Shown: positions 10,479 through 21,410, counted from the stretch's first letter. The stretch: DNA of 64,000 nucleotides from Euglena gracilis (GCA_039621445.1 CP154955.1:58739110-58803109), one strand, 5' to 3'. Notes: generated from the sequence alone by a model not told the origin. Program-made: numbers and translations.

Positions 10479-10764
10479 CAGGCTGTTTTTTTTACCAACC
10501 GGTCCAGAGTGCTTGCCAAGGCAGGCACTACCCCCAGGCACATTCCTTTGAAAATCGGCCATTTTTAGCTCCCCAGCGCCTTCTGCGCCGGGGTTTGCTA
10601 GGGCACTTTCGGCCGTGTGTACCCCCCGGGGGGGGGGGTCGGATCGTGAGTGCCTTGGAGTGCCTGCCCAGGCAGGAACCCCCCCCCCCCCGGGGGAGGG
10701 TGCCTGCCCAGGCAGGCCCCCCCCCCCCCGGGGTGGGGTCGGCACCCGACTAAAATACAGCCTG
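10479..10764. mobile_element. hAT-like MITE, family M3, copy b
   Basis: It begins CAGGCTGTTTTTTTTACC and ends AAAATACAGCCTG. The flanks CTCCCAGC and CTCCCACC match at 7 of 8 bases. The palindromic word TGCCCAGGCAGGCAC and similar words occur several times inside. Confidence 0.8.
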
Positions 10765-11280
10765 CTCCCACCTTACCCCCTGCGGTACCTCATGTCTGCG
10801 GAGCTTCCTATTCAGCCCTGGGGTTCCAAAAAAATTTTGGAGTCTGGCCTGGAGAGCCACACATGGATGTCTTTTTGCTCCTAAAACAAGTTTTTCATCG
10901 AGCGTGTCGGTGGTGGAATTGCAATGTCTGCATGTAATGCATGAAGTTCACAATGTGAGCTGTCATTTTGTGGGGTGTTGAAACAACCCCCTGCTGACTG
11001 GCTCGTTAAAGACTGGTTTTTGGCAGGGTAAAAAGGCAACTTCGCAGTTCCACTTCAAGACTTTGGTGATGAAGAAAGAACCTGTTGGTCGTTCCCCCCC
11101 CCAGCGATTCAGCATTCCTTTTTTCCCTGACCACTCCTCAGGCCAAAAAGACCAAAAAATCAATCAAACATTTTTGCCAAAAAAACCCACCAAAAAACTT
11201 CTGGTGCTGGGTGGCCCAATTTGGCTGAACCTGGCAACCTGCCCCAGGGGGGAGGTCTGGAGCAATTAACTAATCAGGGC

Positions 11281-11504
11281 CAGGCTGTTTTACCCCCCGG
11301 GGGGGGGGGGTCGGGTTTCGGCCTGTGCCCAGGAAGGCACTCCCCTCTCTTCCTTTGAAAATAGGTCATTTTTGGCTCCCCTTCGGCGCCGGGGTTGTGC
11401 TAGGGCACTTTGCCCCCCCGGGGGTCGGATCGGGAGTGCCTGCCCAGGCAGGCACCTCCCCCCCCCCCCCGGGGTGGGGGTAGCACCCGTCTAAATACAG
11501 CCTG
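11281..11504. mobile_element. hAT-like MITE, family M3, copy c (exact 8-bp duplication)
   Basis: It begins CAGGCTGTTTTACC and ends TAAATACAGCCTG. The eight bases on each side (11273-11280 and 11505-11512) are both ATCAGGGC. This exact duplication fixes the ends of the M3 family. It is 224 bp, without coding capacity. Confidence 0.92.
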
Positions 11505-11705
11505 ATCAGGGCCCGGGCTCAATCCGCAACACTTTCTGGGTGCTTTGTCATCAGTTTCGGGGGTGCATGAAAAAATGGAAAAGATATAATGTGACCCCCC
11601 CCTCAGGGAGCATTTTGACCCCCCTGGCAGTACCTTACCCTAAATGTCCATAGGATGGGGGTGCTTGTCTGCTATTGTACGACGGACCCCCCCCTTTTGG
11701 TTATG

Positions 11706-11960
11706 GTACATAGCTCAATGTGGCCATGTAGCGCAACAGGGACATGTGCTGCGCATAACCCAACCCCTTCAAATAACCCTATAAAAACCAAAAATGGGGC
11801 GTCGTACATGGCCATGTAGCGCAATGTGGCCAGCTAGCGCAACAGGGACATGTGCGCACCTAACCCTACTCCTTCAAATAACCCTGTAATGCGTGGGGTC
11901 ATGTTGCGCTACACGGCCATGTTGCGCAACGTTTGATGGCCACAGTTATGGGCGCAGTTA
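11706..11960. repeat. direct repeats with GTAGCGCAACAGGGACATGTG
   Basis: Segments containing ATGGCCATGTAGCGCAA, GCGCAACAGGGACATGTGC and CCTTCAAATAACCCT recur two or three times with a period near 110 bp. GCGCAA words are scattered through the rest. No gene is visible. Confidence 0.7.
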
Positions 11961-12089
11961 GCTTAGCTTAGCAATGTTTGATGGGTGCAGTTAGCCAGAA
12001 ATCATGGACGATGAGGGCCACACCAAAGACAAAACATTTCCAATATCAGTGTGCCAGCACCTTTGTGGGAATGGGTGTGGTTCCTCTTC

Positions 12090-12965
12090 TCCTGGGAGAC
12101 CGGGGTGCAGTGGCAGGTCTGAGGGGAGTGGCGGCAGTTCACCTGGAGGTTTCTGGGGGAGATCTGAGGGCAATGGAGCAGGGCTGGATGGGGGATTTGA
12201 GTTGAGGCGTTTTATCCTCAATGTTTCCTGAATGTCAAAATCCAAAGGAAAAGAGTCAATGACAAAAAAGTGACAAAGAGAGACAAAAAAACCTGGAATG
12301 TTTCAACAATCGAAAAACTGGTCATTGGTCACTCTCGTCTCAAGTTCCAAAATCACCAACCCACATATTTTTTTCGAATTTGAGGAAGGTTTTACGAGAT
12401 GACAATATCCAATCAACGCTTTTTGCAAGTTCAATTTTGGATTGAGGTTGACGTTTTTCTGCAAACCTCAACCTCAATCCAGCCCTGCGTGGAGGCAGTC
12501 CACCTGTGGGTCCTTCAGGGAACCTGGGCGCAAGCAGGGGCTTCAAAAAACCACAGCAGTGGGGAAAAAGGAACGTCTGAAGCTCCTGGTTAGGTTTGAT
12601 GGTGGCCCCACAGGACCATCCTTTGGAGGGAAGTCTTCAGCCTGACGACCTCCACGCAGACCTCGTTTCCCGAAATTTGGGTGCGTAGATGCGTGTGGGG
12701 TCAGTTCACCAGGAGGTCCTTGGGGCAGGTCTGAGGGCAGTGGGAGCAGTTCGCCTGCAGGTCCTTGGGGGAACCCAGACGGGGGCAGTGGAGGTTTGTC
12801 AGAATGAACCGGCAGCAGAGGGCCCAAAGGAAGAAAGAAGGAAAGAAAACTTCAGGCCCAGGAGCCCCCTGAGTAGGTCTGAGGGTGGTGCACCGGGGCC
12901 ATCCTTCCTAGGGAAGTCTGTCGGCCGGTGACCATCGTGCAGACCACGACTCCGCCCAAAGTCGG
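12090..12965. repeat. degenerate tandem region, proline-rich on the minus strand
   Basis: Units like GGTCTGAGGGCAGTGGGAGCAGTTC plus CCTGCAGGTCCTTGGGG repeat between 12110 and 12800. A block of about 100 bp at 12592-12690 is repeated, diverged, at 12870-12965. The minus strand reads Pro/Leu-rich text (PLPSDLPQGPPGEL, twice) in broken frames. It could be a decayed proline-rich ORF, possibly from a retroelement, or simply a minisatellite. I do not assign a product. Confidence 0.5.
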
Positions 12966-13694
12966 GCACCTTGGAAAAGCGTGGAGGCAATGGTCGGGGC
13001 TCCACGGATACTTCTCGATGTGGAAATGGTCGGTGCTCCACAGATACTTCTCCGCGTGGTGGAATGTCCGAAACCTTCGGGTTCGGTCGAGTTTCTGGGG
13101 ATGGTAGAGTTTCAGGACCTCTTGCTTCAGCTGAACGAAGGAAAAAAGTGAATGGGGAACGTGGACGAAAGTGCAACCTGTGGAGTGGAGACCTACCAAG
13201 ACCACCAGAGCAGCAGCACGAATCATTTTGCTCCTGAGAGAAGAAGATGATGAGCCTAGAGGCTATGTGACAAAGGAGTAGTGTAAGGAGGTGTCAAAAC
13301 ACGCCCAGGGGTCGTGGTTCGTGAAGGGGCACAAGTGCCTGCCGTAATGTGAAAGATGACGGAAAAAGTCTGGGTTAAATTAAGATGCGCCTGTGTACAA
13401 TAGGCGTTGCCATCTCCATCACCAAAGTCCAAAAGTTCACTCAAGGAGATGCCCTCCTTGCCAAAAATGCCCAAATTTTTCGGCGTGCGGAGAAAAATTG
13501 ACCTTTCGGAAGGGTCCAACCCCCCCCCCCGATCTTGTCCCATACCCAGGTGGTGGCCGGGATACTGGGCAAGATGGTGCCATCCCCCCCAAATGACACC
13601 ACCCAAAATGACACTGGGCTCTGGCTGGGGGGTCCAATTGTGATCAGGGGTAGAATCTTGACAGCTCGCATTCATTTTGCATTCAGAGGCTGCC

Positions 13695-13856
13695 ATGCAT
13701 CTCCATGCTTGTCTGTTTGCTGTTGCTTTTGTTGCACCTCAAGTGTGCCCTTCGAACACAGTCGTGAAGCACACCGAATTTTTTGTGAAAAATTTGAACT
13801 CGGCTTTTTTGAAAGACATTTCTATCACCATCGTTCTTGTGACTCTCGGGGTTTGA
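13695..13856 (+). CDS. small ORF with signal-peptide-like start, unknown
   Basis: This 53-codon ORF starts MHLHACLFAVAFVAPQ, a short basic/polar head and then a hydrophobic core ending near a Pro-Gln-Val-Cys. It continues with a polar middle and a second hydrophobic stretch (ISITIVLVTLGV) before TGA. It could be a small secreted or membrane peptide or one exon of a larger gene. Nothing nearby confirms transcription, and chance is a serious alternative. Confidence 0.2.
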   Translation: MHLHACLFAVAFVAPQVCPSNTVVKHTEFFVKNLNSAFLKDISITIVLVTLGV

Positions 13857-13987
13857 TTCTGCTGCAAGGTAGGATGGTTAATCGAAAACCGGTTAAGCGC
13901 TTGTGACCCCCCAATTAATCGTTTGTTTGTGAAGGGGACAAATTACTGTGGTTAATCGAAAAACAGTTAATCGCTTGGACCCACCAG

Positions 13988-14647
13988 CAGGGTTGACGTT
14001 CTTTTTGTTTTTTTTAACAAAAACAAAAAAACGTGTTTTTTTTAAAAAAAATGCAAAAAAAACATGTTTTTTTTGAAAAAGCAAAAATTGACCTTTTTCC
14101 TTGCGAAATGACCATTTTTTTGAAGAAAATTTTTCGCGGGTGGTTCGGGGGGGGTCACGGGGGGTCACGGGGGGGGGGGGTCACGAGGGGGGGTCACATT
14201 TTTGGTGGCCAGATTAGAAATCACCGAAACCGAATTTTTGGGAAAAAGCTCCAAAATAGGAATCCCCCAAACGAAAATTAGAAATCTACCCGAATATTTT
14301 GTCAAATTAGGCATCACCGGCCAAGTTTTTCAGAAAAAATGGCCGAAACGGGTCTTAGGTCGGGTTGGGGGAGGGGGGTCATGGGGGGAACACCCCCTGT
14401 GAATTTTTTTTTCAAATGTGTGAAGTATTTCCAAATCTGTGTTTTCTGGTGCGAAAAATCATGCTTTAAACCTAAAAAAAATGATTGTTGTAGAGATAAA
14501 AAATGCACTTTTTCCCAAAACAAAACATTGCAAAAAATTTTCCCCCAAACCCTCCATGACGTTTTTTTTTGTTTTATTTAAAAAAAACATATTTTTTTTA
14601 AACAAACATGTTTTTTTTGTTTCAAAAAAAACAAGCCGTCAACCTTG
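13988..14647. mobile_element. hAT-like MITE, family M4, copy A
   Basis: It begins CAGGGTTGACGTT plus T/A runs and ends AAACAAGCCGTCAACCTTG. The flanks CCCACCAG and CCCCCCAG match at 7 of 8 bases. The interior carries mirrored TTTTTTT/AAAAAAA stretches, GACCTTTTTCCTTGCGAAATGACC and GGGGGTCACGG words. It is 660 bp with no coding capacity. Confidence 0.85.
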
Positions 14648-14650
14648 CCC

Positions 14651-14825
14651 CCCAGTAAATCGCTTCTTTTTCGTTGTCAACATTTCTTCGAGGAAGATGG
14701 CAAGGTTGTGTGCACTGTCAATGTGGATGAAAGATTCTTTCAAAAAAGCCTTGAGCGTCACATCCAAAGCTATGTTTTTGATACCACATTTTCTGGACGT
14801 CAAGTTTTGGGGTTCAGTGAGGAAG
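14651..14825 (+). CDS. short coding-like fragment between two M4 insertions
   Basis: Between M4 copies A and B, one frame reads balanced protein-like text containing CQHFFEEDGKVVCTVNVDE and SLERHIQSYVFDTTFSG. Outside it the frame runs into transposon sequence. The composition differs from the surrounding A/T runs. It may be an exon or a piece of an older element interrupted by MITEs. I do not recognise the family. Confidence 0.25.
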
Positions 14826-15060
14826 CAGGGTTGACATTTTTTTGTTTTTTTATTTTAAAAAAAAACAAGAAACAAATTTTGTTTTTCAAAAAAAACGGCA
14901 AAAAAACATTTTTTTTGAAAAGCAAAAATTGACCTTTTTTCTTGCGAAATGACCATTTTTTGAGAAAAAAATTTCGGGGGTGGTTCGGGTCATGGGGGGG
15001 GGGGGTCACGGGGGTCACGGGGGAACACCACATTTTCGGTGGCCAAATTAGGAATCACGG
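14826..15060. mobile_element. M4 MITE, copy B (truncated)
   Basis: It begins CAGGGTTGACATTTTT and follows M4 through the CTTGCGAAATGACC and GGGGGTCACGG blocks to GGCCAAATTAGGAATCACGG, then stops. The right half and terminal repeat are missing. Confidence 0.8.
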
Positions 15061-15063
15061 AAA

Positions 15064-15204
15064 ACAAGGGCTCCGTGCGGATAATCAGCTATGACGATCC
15101 CGGAGGTCGTACCGACCTAGGTCGGGCCGACCATTAGCTATGGCCTATCGACCATTGGAGGTCGGGCCGAGCAGGTCGGCCCGACCTCCAATCAACCGCA
15201 TTAC
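15064..15204. repeat. palindromic GGTCGGGCCGACC repeat, copy 1
   Basis: GCTATGACGATCCCGGAGGTC, GTACCGACCTAGGTCGG and several GGTCGGGCCGA words are arranged as nested inverted repeats, ending AACCGCATTACC. A second copy lies at 17357-17475. M4 copy C is inserted exactly at its CGCATTAC end. Confidence 0.85.
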
Positions 15205-15871
15205 CAGGGTTGACGTTTTTTTTTGTTTTTTTTTAAAAAAAACAAAAAAACATGTTTTTTAAAAAAAACGCAAAAAAAACATGTTTTTTTTGAAAAAGCA
15301 AAAATTGACCTTTTTCCCTGCGAAATGACCATTTTTTTGAAGAAAATTTTTCGCGGGTGGTTCGGGTCGGGGGGGGGGGGTCACGGGGGGGATCACGAAG
15401 GGGGGTCACATTTTCGGTGGCCAGATTAGAAATCACCGAAAACGAATTTTTGGGTAAAAATCCTTTTTAGGCTCCAAAATTGGAAACCCCCAAACGAAAA
15501 TTAGGAAATCTACCGGAATATCTTGTCGAATTAGGCATCACCGGCCAAGTTTTTCAGAAAAAATGGCCGAAACGGGTCTTAGGTCGGGTTGGGGGAGGGG
15601 GGTCATGGGGGGAACACCCCCTGTGAAGTTTTTTTTTTCAAATGTGTGAAAGTATTTCCAAATCTGTGTTTTCTGGTGCGAAAAATCATGCTTTCAACCC
15701 AAAAAAATGAATGTTGTAGAGATAAAAAATGCACTTTTCCCCAAAAAACACATTGCAAAAAAATTTCCCCCCAAACCCTCCATGACGTTTTTTTTGTTTT
15801 TTTAAAAAAAAACATATTTTTTTAAAAAAAACTTTTTTTTTTGTTTCAAAAAAAACAAGCCGTCAACCTTG
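15205..15871. mobile_element. hAT-like MITE, family M4, copy C (exact 8-bp duplication)
   Basis: It begins CAGGGTTGACG and ends CCGTCAACCTTG. It is flanked by CGCATTAC on both sides (15197-15204 and 15872-15879). The paralogous site near 17457-17470 reads AACCGCATTACCCCCC without any insert, giving an empty-site comparison. It is about 667 bp and closely similar to copy A. Confidence 0.93.
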
Positions 15872-16019
15872 CGCATTACCCCCCTTTTACCCCCCTTTTT
15901 TGGAAATTTAAGCCCCCCCCCCAAAATTTGATTCGGCAAATTTGACTCAAAAGGATGGAAACACATTGGAATCACCTTGAAACTGTCAAAAAGCATCCCA
16001 TGTGGAAAAAAAAATGAAA

Positions 16020-16200
16020 AACGCGAACTTAGTCGGCCTACGGCCTCCTCCGGGGGGGACTGCCCCCACCGGACCCCCCCCCCCGCCTAAAATACCAAAA
16101 TCCCCTTGTGTGTGCAAGGCAAGGATGGCCAAAACGCGCCCCCCAACAAACTCCCTTTGTGCTAACCTGGTCGGCCTACGGCCTCCTCCGGGTCAAAAAC
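16020..16200. repeat. GC-hairpin family related to 8.5 and 18.3 kb
   Basis: GTCGGCCTACGGCCTCCTCCGG occurs twice (about 16032 and 16171). Between the copies lies AAATCCCCTTGTGTGTGCAAGG, CAAGGATGGCCAAAACGCGC and CCAACAAACTCCCTTTGTG. The last parts are the reverse complement of sequence at 18115-18170, so both loci carry the same family in opposite orientation. Confidence 0.75.
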
Positions 16201-16414
16201 TGTTTTTATGGGGGACGGGAGCGAAAAAAAAAGAGTTTAAGGAAAACAAAAAATGTTTAGAGGATGCTTTGGTTAAACGTTGGGCTTATGTTTTTAGGAG
16301 GGGGGAGGGGCGGTAATGGGGGGGGGTTTGTTTTTGTCTTTTTGTTTGTTGGTTTGTTTGTTTTTTTTTTTTTTTGTTTTTTTTTTTGTGTGAGCTCTTT
16401 GGGAGACCACCCCG

Positions 16415-16670
16415 GCCGCTCATTTTCAGCTCAAAAACTGTTTTTCTGGGTCCGGGAGGCCAAAAAATATCGTTTCAGGCAAAAAAAATTTTTCGATTTT
16501 TTTCACCTTTTTTCGTCCGGTTTTGACCCAAAGTCAATGGGTTGGCGGCCCGAAACGAGCATTTTTGGCTCGAAAACGCTTTTTTCGGGTGCGGGAGGTC
16601 AAAAATCATGGTTTTGGGCAAAAAAAAAATTTCGAATTTTTTCGACTTTTTGACCCAAAAATGGCTAAGT
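16415..16670. repeat. dispersed, diverged units of the 162-bp satellite
   Basis: TTTTTCTGGGTCCGGGAGGCCAAAAAA, CGTTTC, GGCAAAAAAAA and GACCCAAAGTCAATGGGT appear in the same order as in the array at 1-1721, for roughly one and a half units. The satellite has therefore moved or been left behind 15 kb away. Confidence 0.85.
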
Positions 16671-17124
16671 CCACCGGCCAGGGGGCGGGTGGGCCCCAGC
16701 CGGGGGGGGGGGGATGGGGGAGGGGGCCGGGTCGGAGAATTTTTTATTGCTCAAAAACACTTTTTTTGATGTTCTGAAGTGAAAAAAAGTGTTTTTGAGC
16801 GAAAAAAAATTTTCAAAATTTTGGGTCCCGACCTGCCTCCCGACCCCCCCCTCGCCCTGCCGCCCTCGGACCCGCCGTAGGGGTCCCCGAATACCCAAAA
16901 CTGGCCCAAAATCGCACAACCAGGCCCCGGGAACCCCCAAAAAACGGTCAAACCCCCCCCCCAAACCTGATGATTGACCCCTGGTTTGGGTCCCAACTCC
17001 TCGTCTAGCCCGAGATACGGCCAATTTACGGTTCGGGCCCAAACAGGCCCGAAATGGCCAAAACTGGCCCAAAACCCAAAACGGCCATATCTCAGGCTAG
17101 GCGAAGAGTTGGCCCAAACCGCGC

Positions 17125-17310
17125 ATACCACCCCCCCCTTTATTGTCCCCCCCCCTTTATTGTCCCTGGGCCCCGGCCGACGGGGGTTTTTTTTGGCCCG
17201 GCCAATGAAATTCCTTTGGTACCCCTTTATTGTCCCCCCCCCTTTATTCTCCGGTCGGGCCTCCCGGGGGCAGGTCGGTGGGACAATAAAGGGGGGGGGG
17301 GGGGTACCAA
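17125..17310. mobile_element. G/C-run element with CCCTTTATTGTCC words
   Basis: The word CCCCTTTATTGTCC (or TTCTCC) occurs at about 17137, 17152, 17223 and 17240, separated by C runs. It is answered in inverted orientation by GGGACAATAAAGGGG at 17279-17295. GGTACCCC and GGGGGTACC bracket the right part. The architecture matches the other word-array elements, but I could not fix exact ends. Confidence 0.55.
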
Positions 17311-17356
17311 TCGATCGGGCGTCCCAAAGTTGTGGAAGGGCGTCCTCTTGGCCCCG

Positions 17357-17600
17357 GGCGGATGATTGGCTATGACGATCCTGGAGGTCGTACCGACCTA
17401 GGTCGGCCCGACCATTGGTCGGGCCGACCACTGGAGGTCGGGCCGACTAGCCAATGAACCGCATTACCCCCCCCCTTTTTAAAATTTTCAAAGGAATTTT
17501 GACTATACGTCGGTATAGGTCGGGCCGACCATGGTCGGCCCGACCTGTTTGTTACCGACCATTGTGGTCGGCCCGACCATTTGGAGGTCGGCGGGCCGAA
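17357..17600. repeat. palindromic GGTCGGGCCGACC repeat, copy 2
   Basis: It repeats the 15064-15204 unit (GGCTATGACGATCCTGGAGGTC through AACCGCATTACC). A further cluster of GGTCGGCCCGACC words follows at 17515-17595. It lacks the M4 insertion found at the first copy. Confidence 0.85.
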
Positions 17601-18109
17601 GGAGAAGAAGAAACGACCCCTTCCACCCCCCCGATCCCCGAAACGACCTCCATGGGGGGTGTGATCCCCGTGTCCCCCCCCGTGTCCCCCCCCCGTGTCC
17701 CCCCCCCCCGTGTCCCGCACTTCAGGGGGGTCCCCAGAAGGCGGCCAAGGCAACATGCAGCATGAATTTTTGGCGGTTTGGCATCATTTTCCACTTTTTT
17801 TCATGGATTCTTCTCATGGATTCTTCTCAAGGCCATTTTGACTTTCCCCCACCCACAATCCCTTTTTTTTCACCTAGGATGTTGGCTTGGGGTCAATGTG
17901 AAATGAATTTTTGGTCCCTCAAAAGTCAAAAATTTCGTCCCGGAAGGTCCCGAAAAGAGGCATGTTTCCCCCGTGCCCCCCCCCCCTGGCCCCCCCCCCC
18001 CCGTGTCCTCCCCGTGTCCCGCCCCACCCCCATGGTTTTCCATTTCAGAAGCATGAAAACCCTTGGCCAAACCCTGCGGAACATACAGATGGGCTGTTTT
18101 ACCTACCTG

Positions 18110-18480
18110 GGTGCACACAAAAGGAGTTTGTTGGGGGGCGCGTTTTGTCCATCCTTGCCTTGCACACACAAGGGGATTTTGTTATCTTAAGCGGGGGGGT
18201 CCGGGGGGGGGGCGGCAGCCCCCCCCCCCCCGGAGCCGGCGGGGCCCCGGGGGGGGGGGGTGGTCCGACCCCCCCTTTTCCCCAGGGGCAAGCTTCGCTC
18301 TTACCCATAAAGGGAAAAGAGCTCAGCGACCCCCCCTTTTGAGCATTTGGGGGGGTCTTTTTGCCCATAGGTGTGCTCAAATAAAGGGGGGGGTTATATG
18401 GGGGGGCATGGCAGTCGGCCTTTGGCCTCCTCCCAAAGGGGGGGGGGCTGCCCCCCGGGTGTGCAAGGCAAGGATGGCTG
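18110..18480. mobile_element. element with CATCCTTGCCTTGCACAC inverted ends
   Basis: CCATCCTTGCCTTGCACAC near 18149-18167 is inverted at 18459-18477. The interior has long G/C runs, GGCCTTTGGCC and the GGGCAAGCTTCGCTCTTACCC / GGGAAAAGAGCTCAGCGACC pair, which also occurs near 2925-2965. No clean target duplication is seen. Related to the units at 8.5, 16.1 and 20.97 kb. Confidence 0.6.
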
Positions 18481-18682
18481 AATTGCGCTAGCTAATTTGC
18501 GAAATCCCATGAGAGAAATCGGCTTATGGGTTGGCATGCCGTGGGGGGGGTCCTGGGTACCCCCTGGGGTTGGTCTGGACCCCCTTGGCAAGCAAGACAG
18601 GGTTTTCATTTCGATCTTGTGAAGTATTACACCTGCCGCCTGAATTTTTCGCACTTCACACCGTATATTTTTGCACTTCCAG

Positions 18683-18968
18683 CAGGGGGGGGAAATGCAA
18701 CTTGCATAATTTGCATTTTTTTGCATAATCAGGTTTTCCCGAAATTTGCATTTTTTTTTGCATTTTTTTGCATTTTTTGCATAAAATATTTTGCCCTGGA
18801 AAATTTTTTTGATTTTAGGCAGCAAAGCTCTGTCATATTCCAGCTTTTTCTCAAGGTTTTCATGCAAGTTGCATTTTTTTTGCATTTTTTTGCATTTTTT
18901 TGCATTTTTTTTTGCATTTTTTTGACTTGCATAATTTGAAGGGCCAAGTTGCATTCCCCCCCCCCCTG
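18683..18968. mobile_element. hAT-like MITE, family M5, with TTTTTTTGCA array
   Basis: It begins CAGGGGGGGGAAATGCAACTTG and ends CAAGTTGCATTCCCCCCCCCCTG. It is flanked on both sides by ACTTCCAG (18675-18682 and 18969-18976), an exact 8-bp duplication. The interior is largely a tandem array of GCA plus a T run. Two other members use related words: GCGCATTTTT at 45561-45655 and TTCCGCATTTT at 53685-55284. Confidence 0.92.
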
Positions 18969-19442
18969 ACTTCCAGTCAATTCTTTTGCACTTTATCTCA
19001 AAAATAATATTTGCCTTCGTTCCGAATTTTTTTGCACTTGGATCGGTTGTTTTGCACAATTGCCCTTTGAAGCTTCAACCGGAGTGTATCTTTTTCCATT
19101 GCGCAGTGTAAGGCTTTTTTATCCATTGTGCAAAAATGACAGAGGGCGAATTTTTTCGGGATAAGTGCAAAAATATTTGGGACGCAGTGCAAATTTTTTG
19201 AGACTTTTGGGCATATGCATTTTTTTGACAGTGGGCAAACATTTGACAGGTTGGGGCAAATATTTTTTCCAACTGTGGGCAAACATTTCAGACGTTTGGT
19301 GTAACTCTTTGCTCGAAGTTGGACCCTCAGGGAGGATGGAGGTGACACATTTTTGAGGTCAATGCATGCTCTGCCACATCATTTTTCCAAAAAATCTTTT
19401 GGTGAGCTGTAAAATTATCAAAAAATTTTGCATTGGAGACTA

Positions 19443-19807
19443 ACCCCCCCGAATTATGTGCAGTGCCCTAATAAGTGCGCACCCCCCAACGCTCCGATGC
19501 TACCTCCCTAAAAGGTGCGCACCCCCCCCTTCCAAAGAAGAAATCAATAGTCGGAAAGCACACACAGTTCTCAGGATTGTGCTTCTCAGACCAAACATTT
19601 CCATCGTCCAAACCCAAATTTGACACTCAATCACTTGACTCATTGCTTGACATCACAAGGAGGGGGAAAACTGAAGAAGAATGGCAGAAAATCAAGCATT
19701 TTGTGCTTTGCCCTAATAAGTGCGCAGTGCCCGATAAGTGCGCACCCCTTGGGGTCCGAAACTACGTCCTTGAAATGTGCGCACCTGTGCACTTATTAGG
19801 GGGGGTT
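19443..19807. mobile_element. TA-flanked word-array element, AATAAGTGCGCAC type, copy 1
   Basis: It lies between TA dinucleotides (19441-19442 and 19808-19809), begins ACCCCCC and ends GGGGGGGTT. The word AATAAGTGCGCACC and close variants occur about seven times, mostly in the outer 90 bp of each side. The inverted form GTGCACTTATTAGGGG lies at the right tip. The unique middle contains CAGTTCTCAGGATTGTGCTTCTCAGACC. It matches 28488-28875 over its full length and has no coding capacity. Confidence 0.88.
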
Positions 19808-20259
19808 TACAGCAGCATTCAATGCTGACCCTCATGTCCAACGAACACCCCCTGTTCAGACCGCCACTTTTCTCCGCAAGTTGAACTTCCCCATTACTGA
19901 ACAACCGTGCTCCCTGTTCAGACCATAACTTCTGTCACCTAAGTGTTTGTTGGACATGAGGGTGGGGTGGGCTGCCACATGGTTATTTTGGTACAGTTTG
20001 CCGCATTCACCAACGTTTCCGGGTTGGGGGGGCCCCTTGGGGGTCCTTTGCAGCCCTGGGGGGTTGCAACAATTACGCATACAAAAAAAACCCTATCAAA
20101 GCACCCAGTTCCCATCATTTTGACCCTCAAAATGATGGGGGGTCAAAAATTTTTAACCTGGCATAACCTGAGGGCGTTGTTGCATCATTCCCAAAAAAAG
20201 TTTCACCAACAGCCCTAGCCCTGGGTGACGAGTGCCCTCCCCCCCCCCTCTTTTCACAG

Positions 20260-20349
20260 GCATTGTTCCTCGGCTATCTTGGGGATTCCAACGCCTTGCT
20301 AAACCTTTGCAGCCGGGTCATCCACGGGCTGTTGACCCCCATCCCTCAG
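20260..20349 (+). CDS. probable exon of PLMT/PEMT-family gene (upstream)
   Basis: A 30-codon stretch opens after the acceptor TTTTCACAG and closes at CCTCAG|GTTGTT. It reads ALFLGYLGDSNALL and ends LLTPIPQ. Both ends are in phase 0, so it joins in frame to the next exon candidate at 21856 (VEWWAYAILAA). It is the most upstream piece I can attach to the phospholipid methyltransferase gene. I cannot see a start codon for the gene here. The assignment rests on splice signals, phase and position, not on family similarity, so it is tentative. Confidence 0.4.
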
Positions 20350-20605
20350 GTTGTTCCCTTCCCTCACGTGCATCACGTGGCTTGCAGTAGGCTCTTGTGT
20401 TTGGGTCTCGGCACTGGAAACTCAAGCAATAGCGTGTTTGCATTGGTTTCTGTGAGAATTACCCGAAAGGGCCAAAAGGGGAGTCCCAAAAACCCATGCC
20501 CAATGCCTTTCTCACAATCCTCGGACCCATAAAATCTGCAGAAAAGGACACGGAGGCGTTGGCCAGCAAGCAAAATGTTAAAGGGTGCCCGTTGCGGTTA
20601 AAGTA

Positions 20606-21410
20606 CAGTCCCTGGGCGTAAATTGTCCCCCCCCCCGAAAATTTCCCCCCTTGAAATTTGGGAATTTTCCTGGTTTTGCAAAAGGCTCCGAAACGGGCGA
20701 AAACTTCCCCCCCCCTTCAGCCCATAGGAACAGCTAAGGCAGGTGGGTTGGGACCACCCACTTGTTTTTTTTGTACATGCAAGGGCATCACAGCTTCACC
20801 ACTTGCATGGCCCCTGGGCTCCCGGTTCTGGCCTGGGGGGGGGGTAGTGGGGGTCGACCATGGTCGCTCTCGGTCGCTATGGGTAATTCCTACCGGGGTT
20901 TTTTTCCACCTTTTTTGCCATGTAGCGGCGTAGGCAACTGTTCCAGGGCCCTAAAATAACAAAATCCCTTGTGTGTGTAACGCCTTTTGCTTGTATATTG
21001 CGGCAATTTGCCCGGTTAAACACTTTTTGACATTCACAGGCCCACGACCGAGAGCGACCGAGAGCGACCATGGTCGCTCTCGGTCGACCCCCACTACCCC
21101 CCCCCCAGGATATAGCAACCCCCCCCTGGCCCCTGGGTCGAGGACTTGGCATCTTTTGGGTCTTTTGTCCATTGAACCATCCTCGGCATGTATCTATCAA
21201 TAAGACCCACCGCCCTGAATAGAGGTGTTCGGGAGCATACCATAACAACCCCACAACAGACGGCAAATGAATTCCGAATCCCGGTAGGCTTCATGGCTTC
21301 AATGAATAGAAGGGACGGGACAAAGTGCCCGAAACGGCCGAAAATCCCCCCCCCAGTCAAGAGCCCCAAAAAACCCTCCCCAGGGGGGGGAAATTTACGC
21401 CCAGGGACTG
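20606..21410. mobile_element. TA-flanked element with CAGTCCCTGGGCGTAAATT ends
   Basis: CAGTCCCTGGGCGTAAATT at 20606 is inverted at 21392-21410. TA lies outside each end (20604-20605 and 21411-21412), as in Tc1/mariner-type insertion. The interior has G/C runs, AAAATTTCCCCCC words, a CCTTGTGTGTG segment shared with 8.5 kb, and the palindrome at 21055-21086. There is no transposase. Confidence 0.85.
21055..21086. repeat. 32-bp perfect palindrome
   Basis: CGACCGAGAGCGACC is followed by its exact complement around a CCATGG centre. Half of it recurs at about 20850-20873. It lies inside the 20606-21410 element. Confidence 0.9.

Noticed and set aside
8141-18480. CRISPR-like regular repeats
   Set aside because: Repeats have no constant repeat/spacer spacing, the host is eukaryotic, and each cluster is explained by minisatellites or element words.
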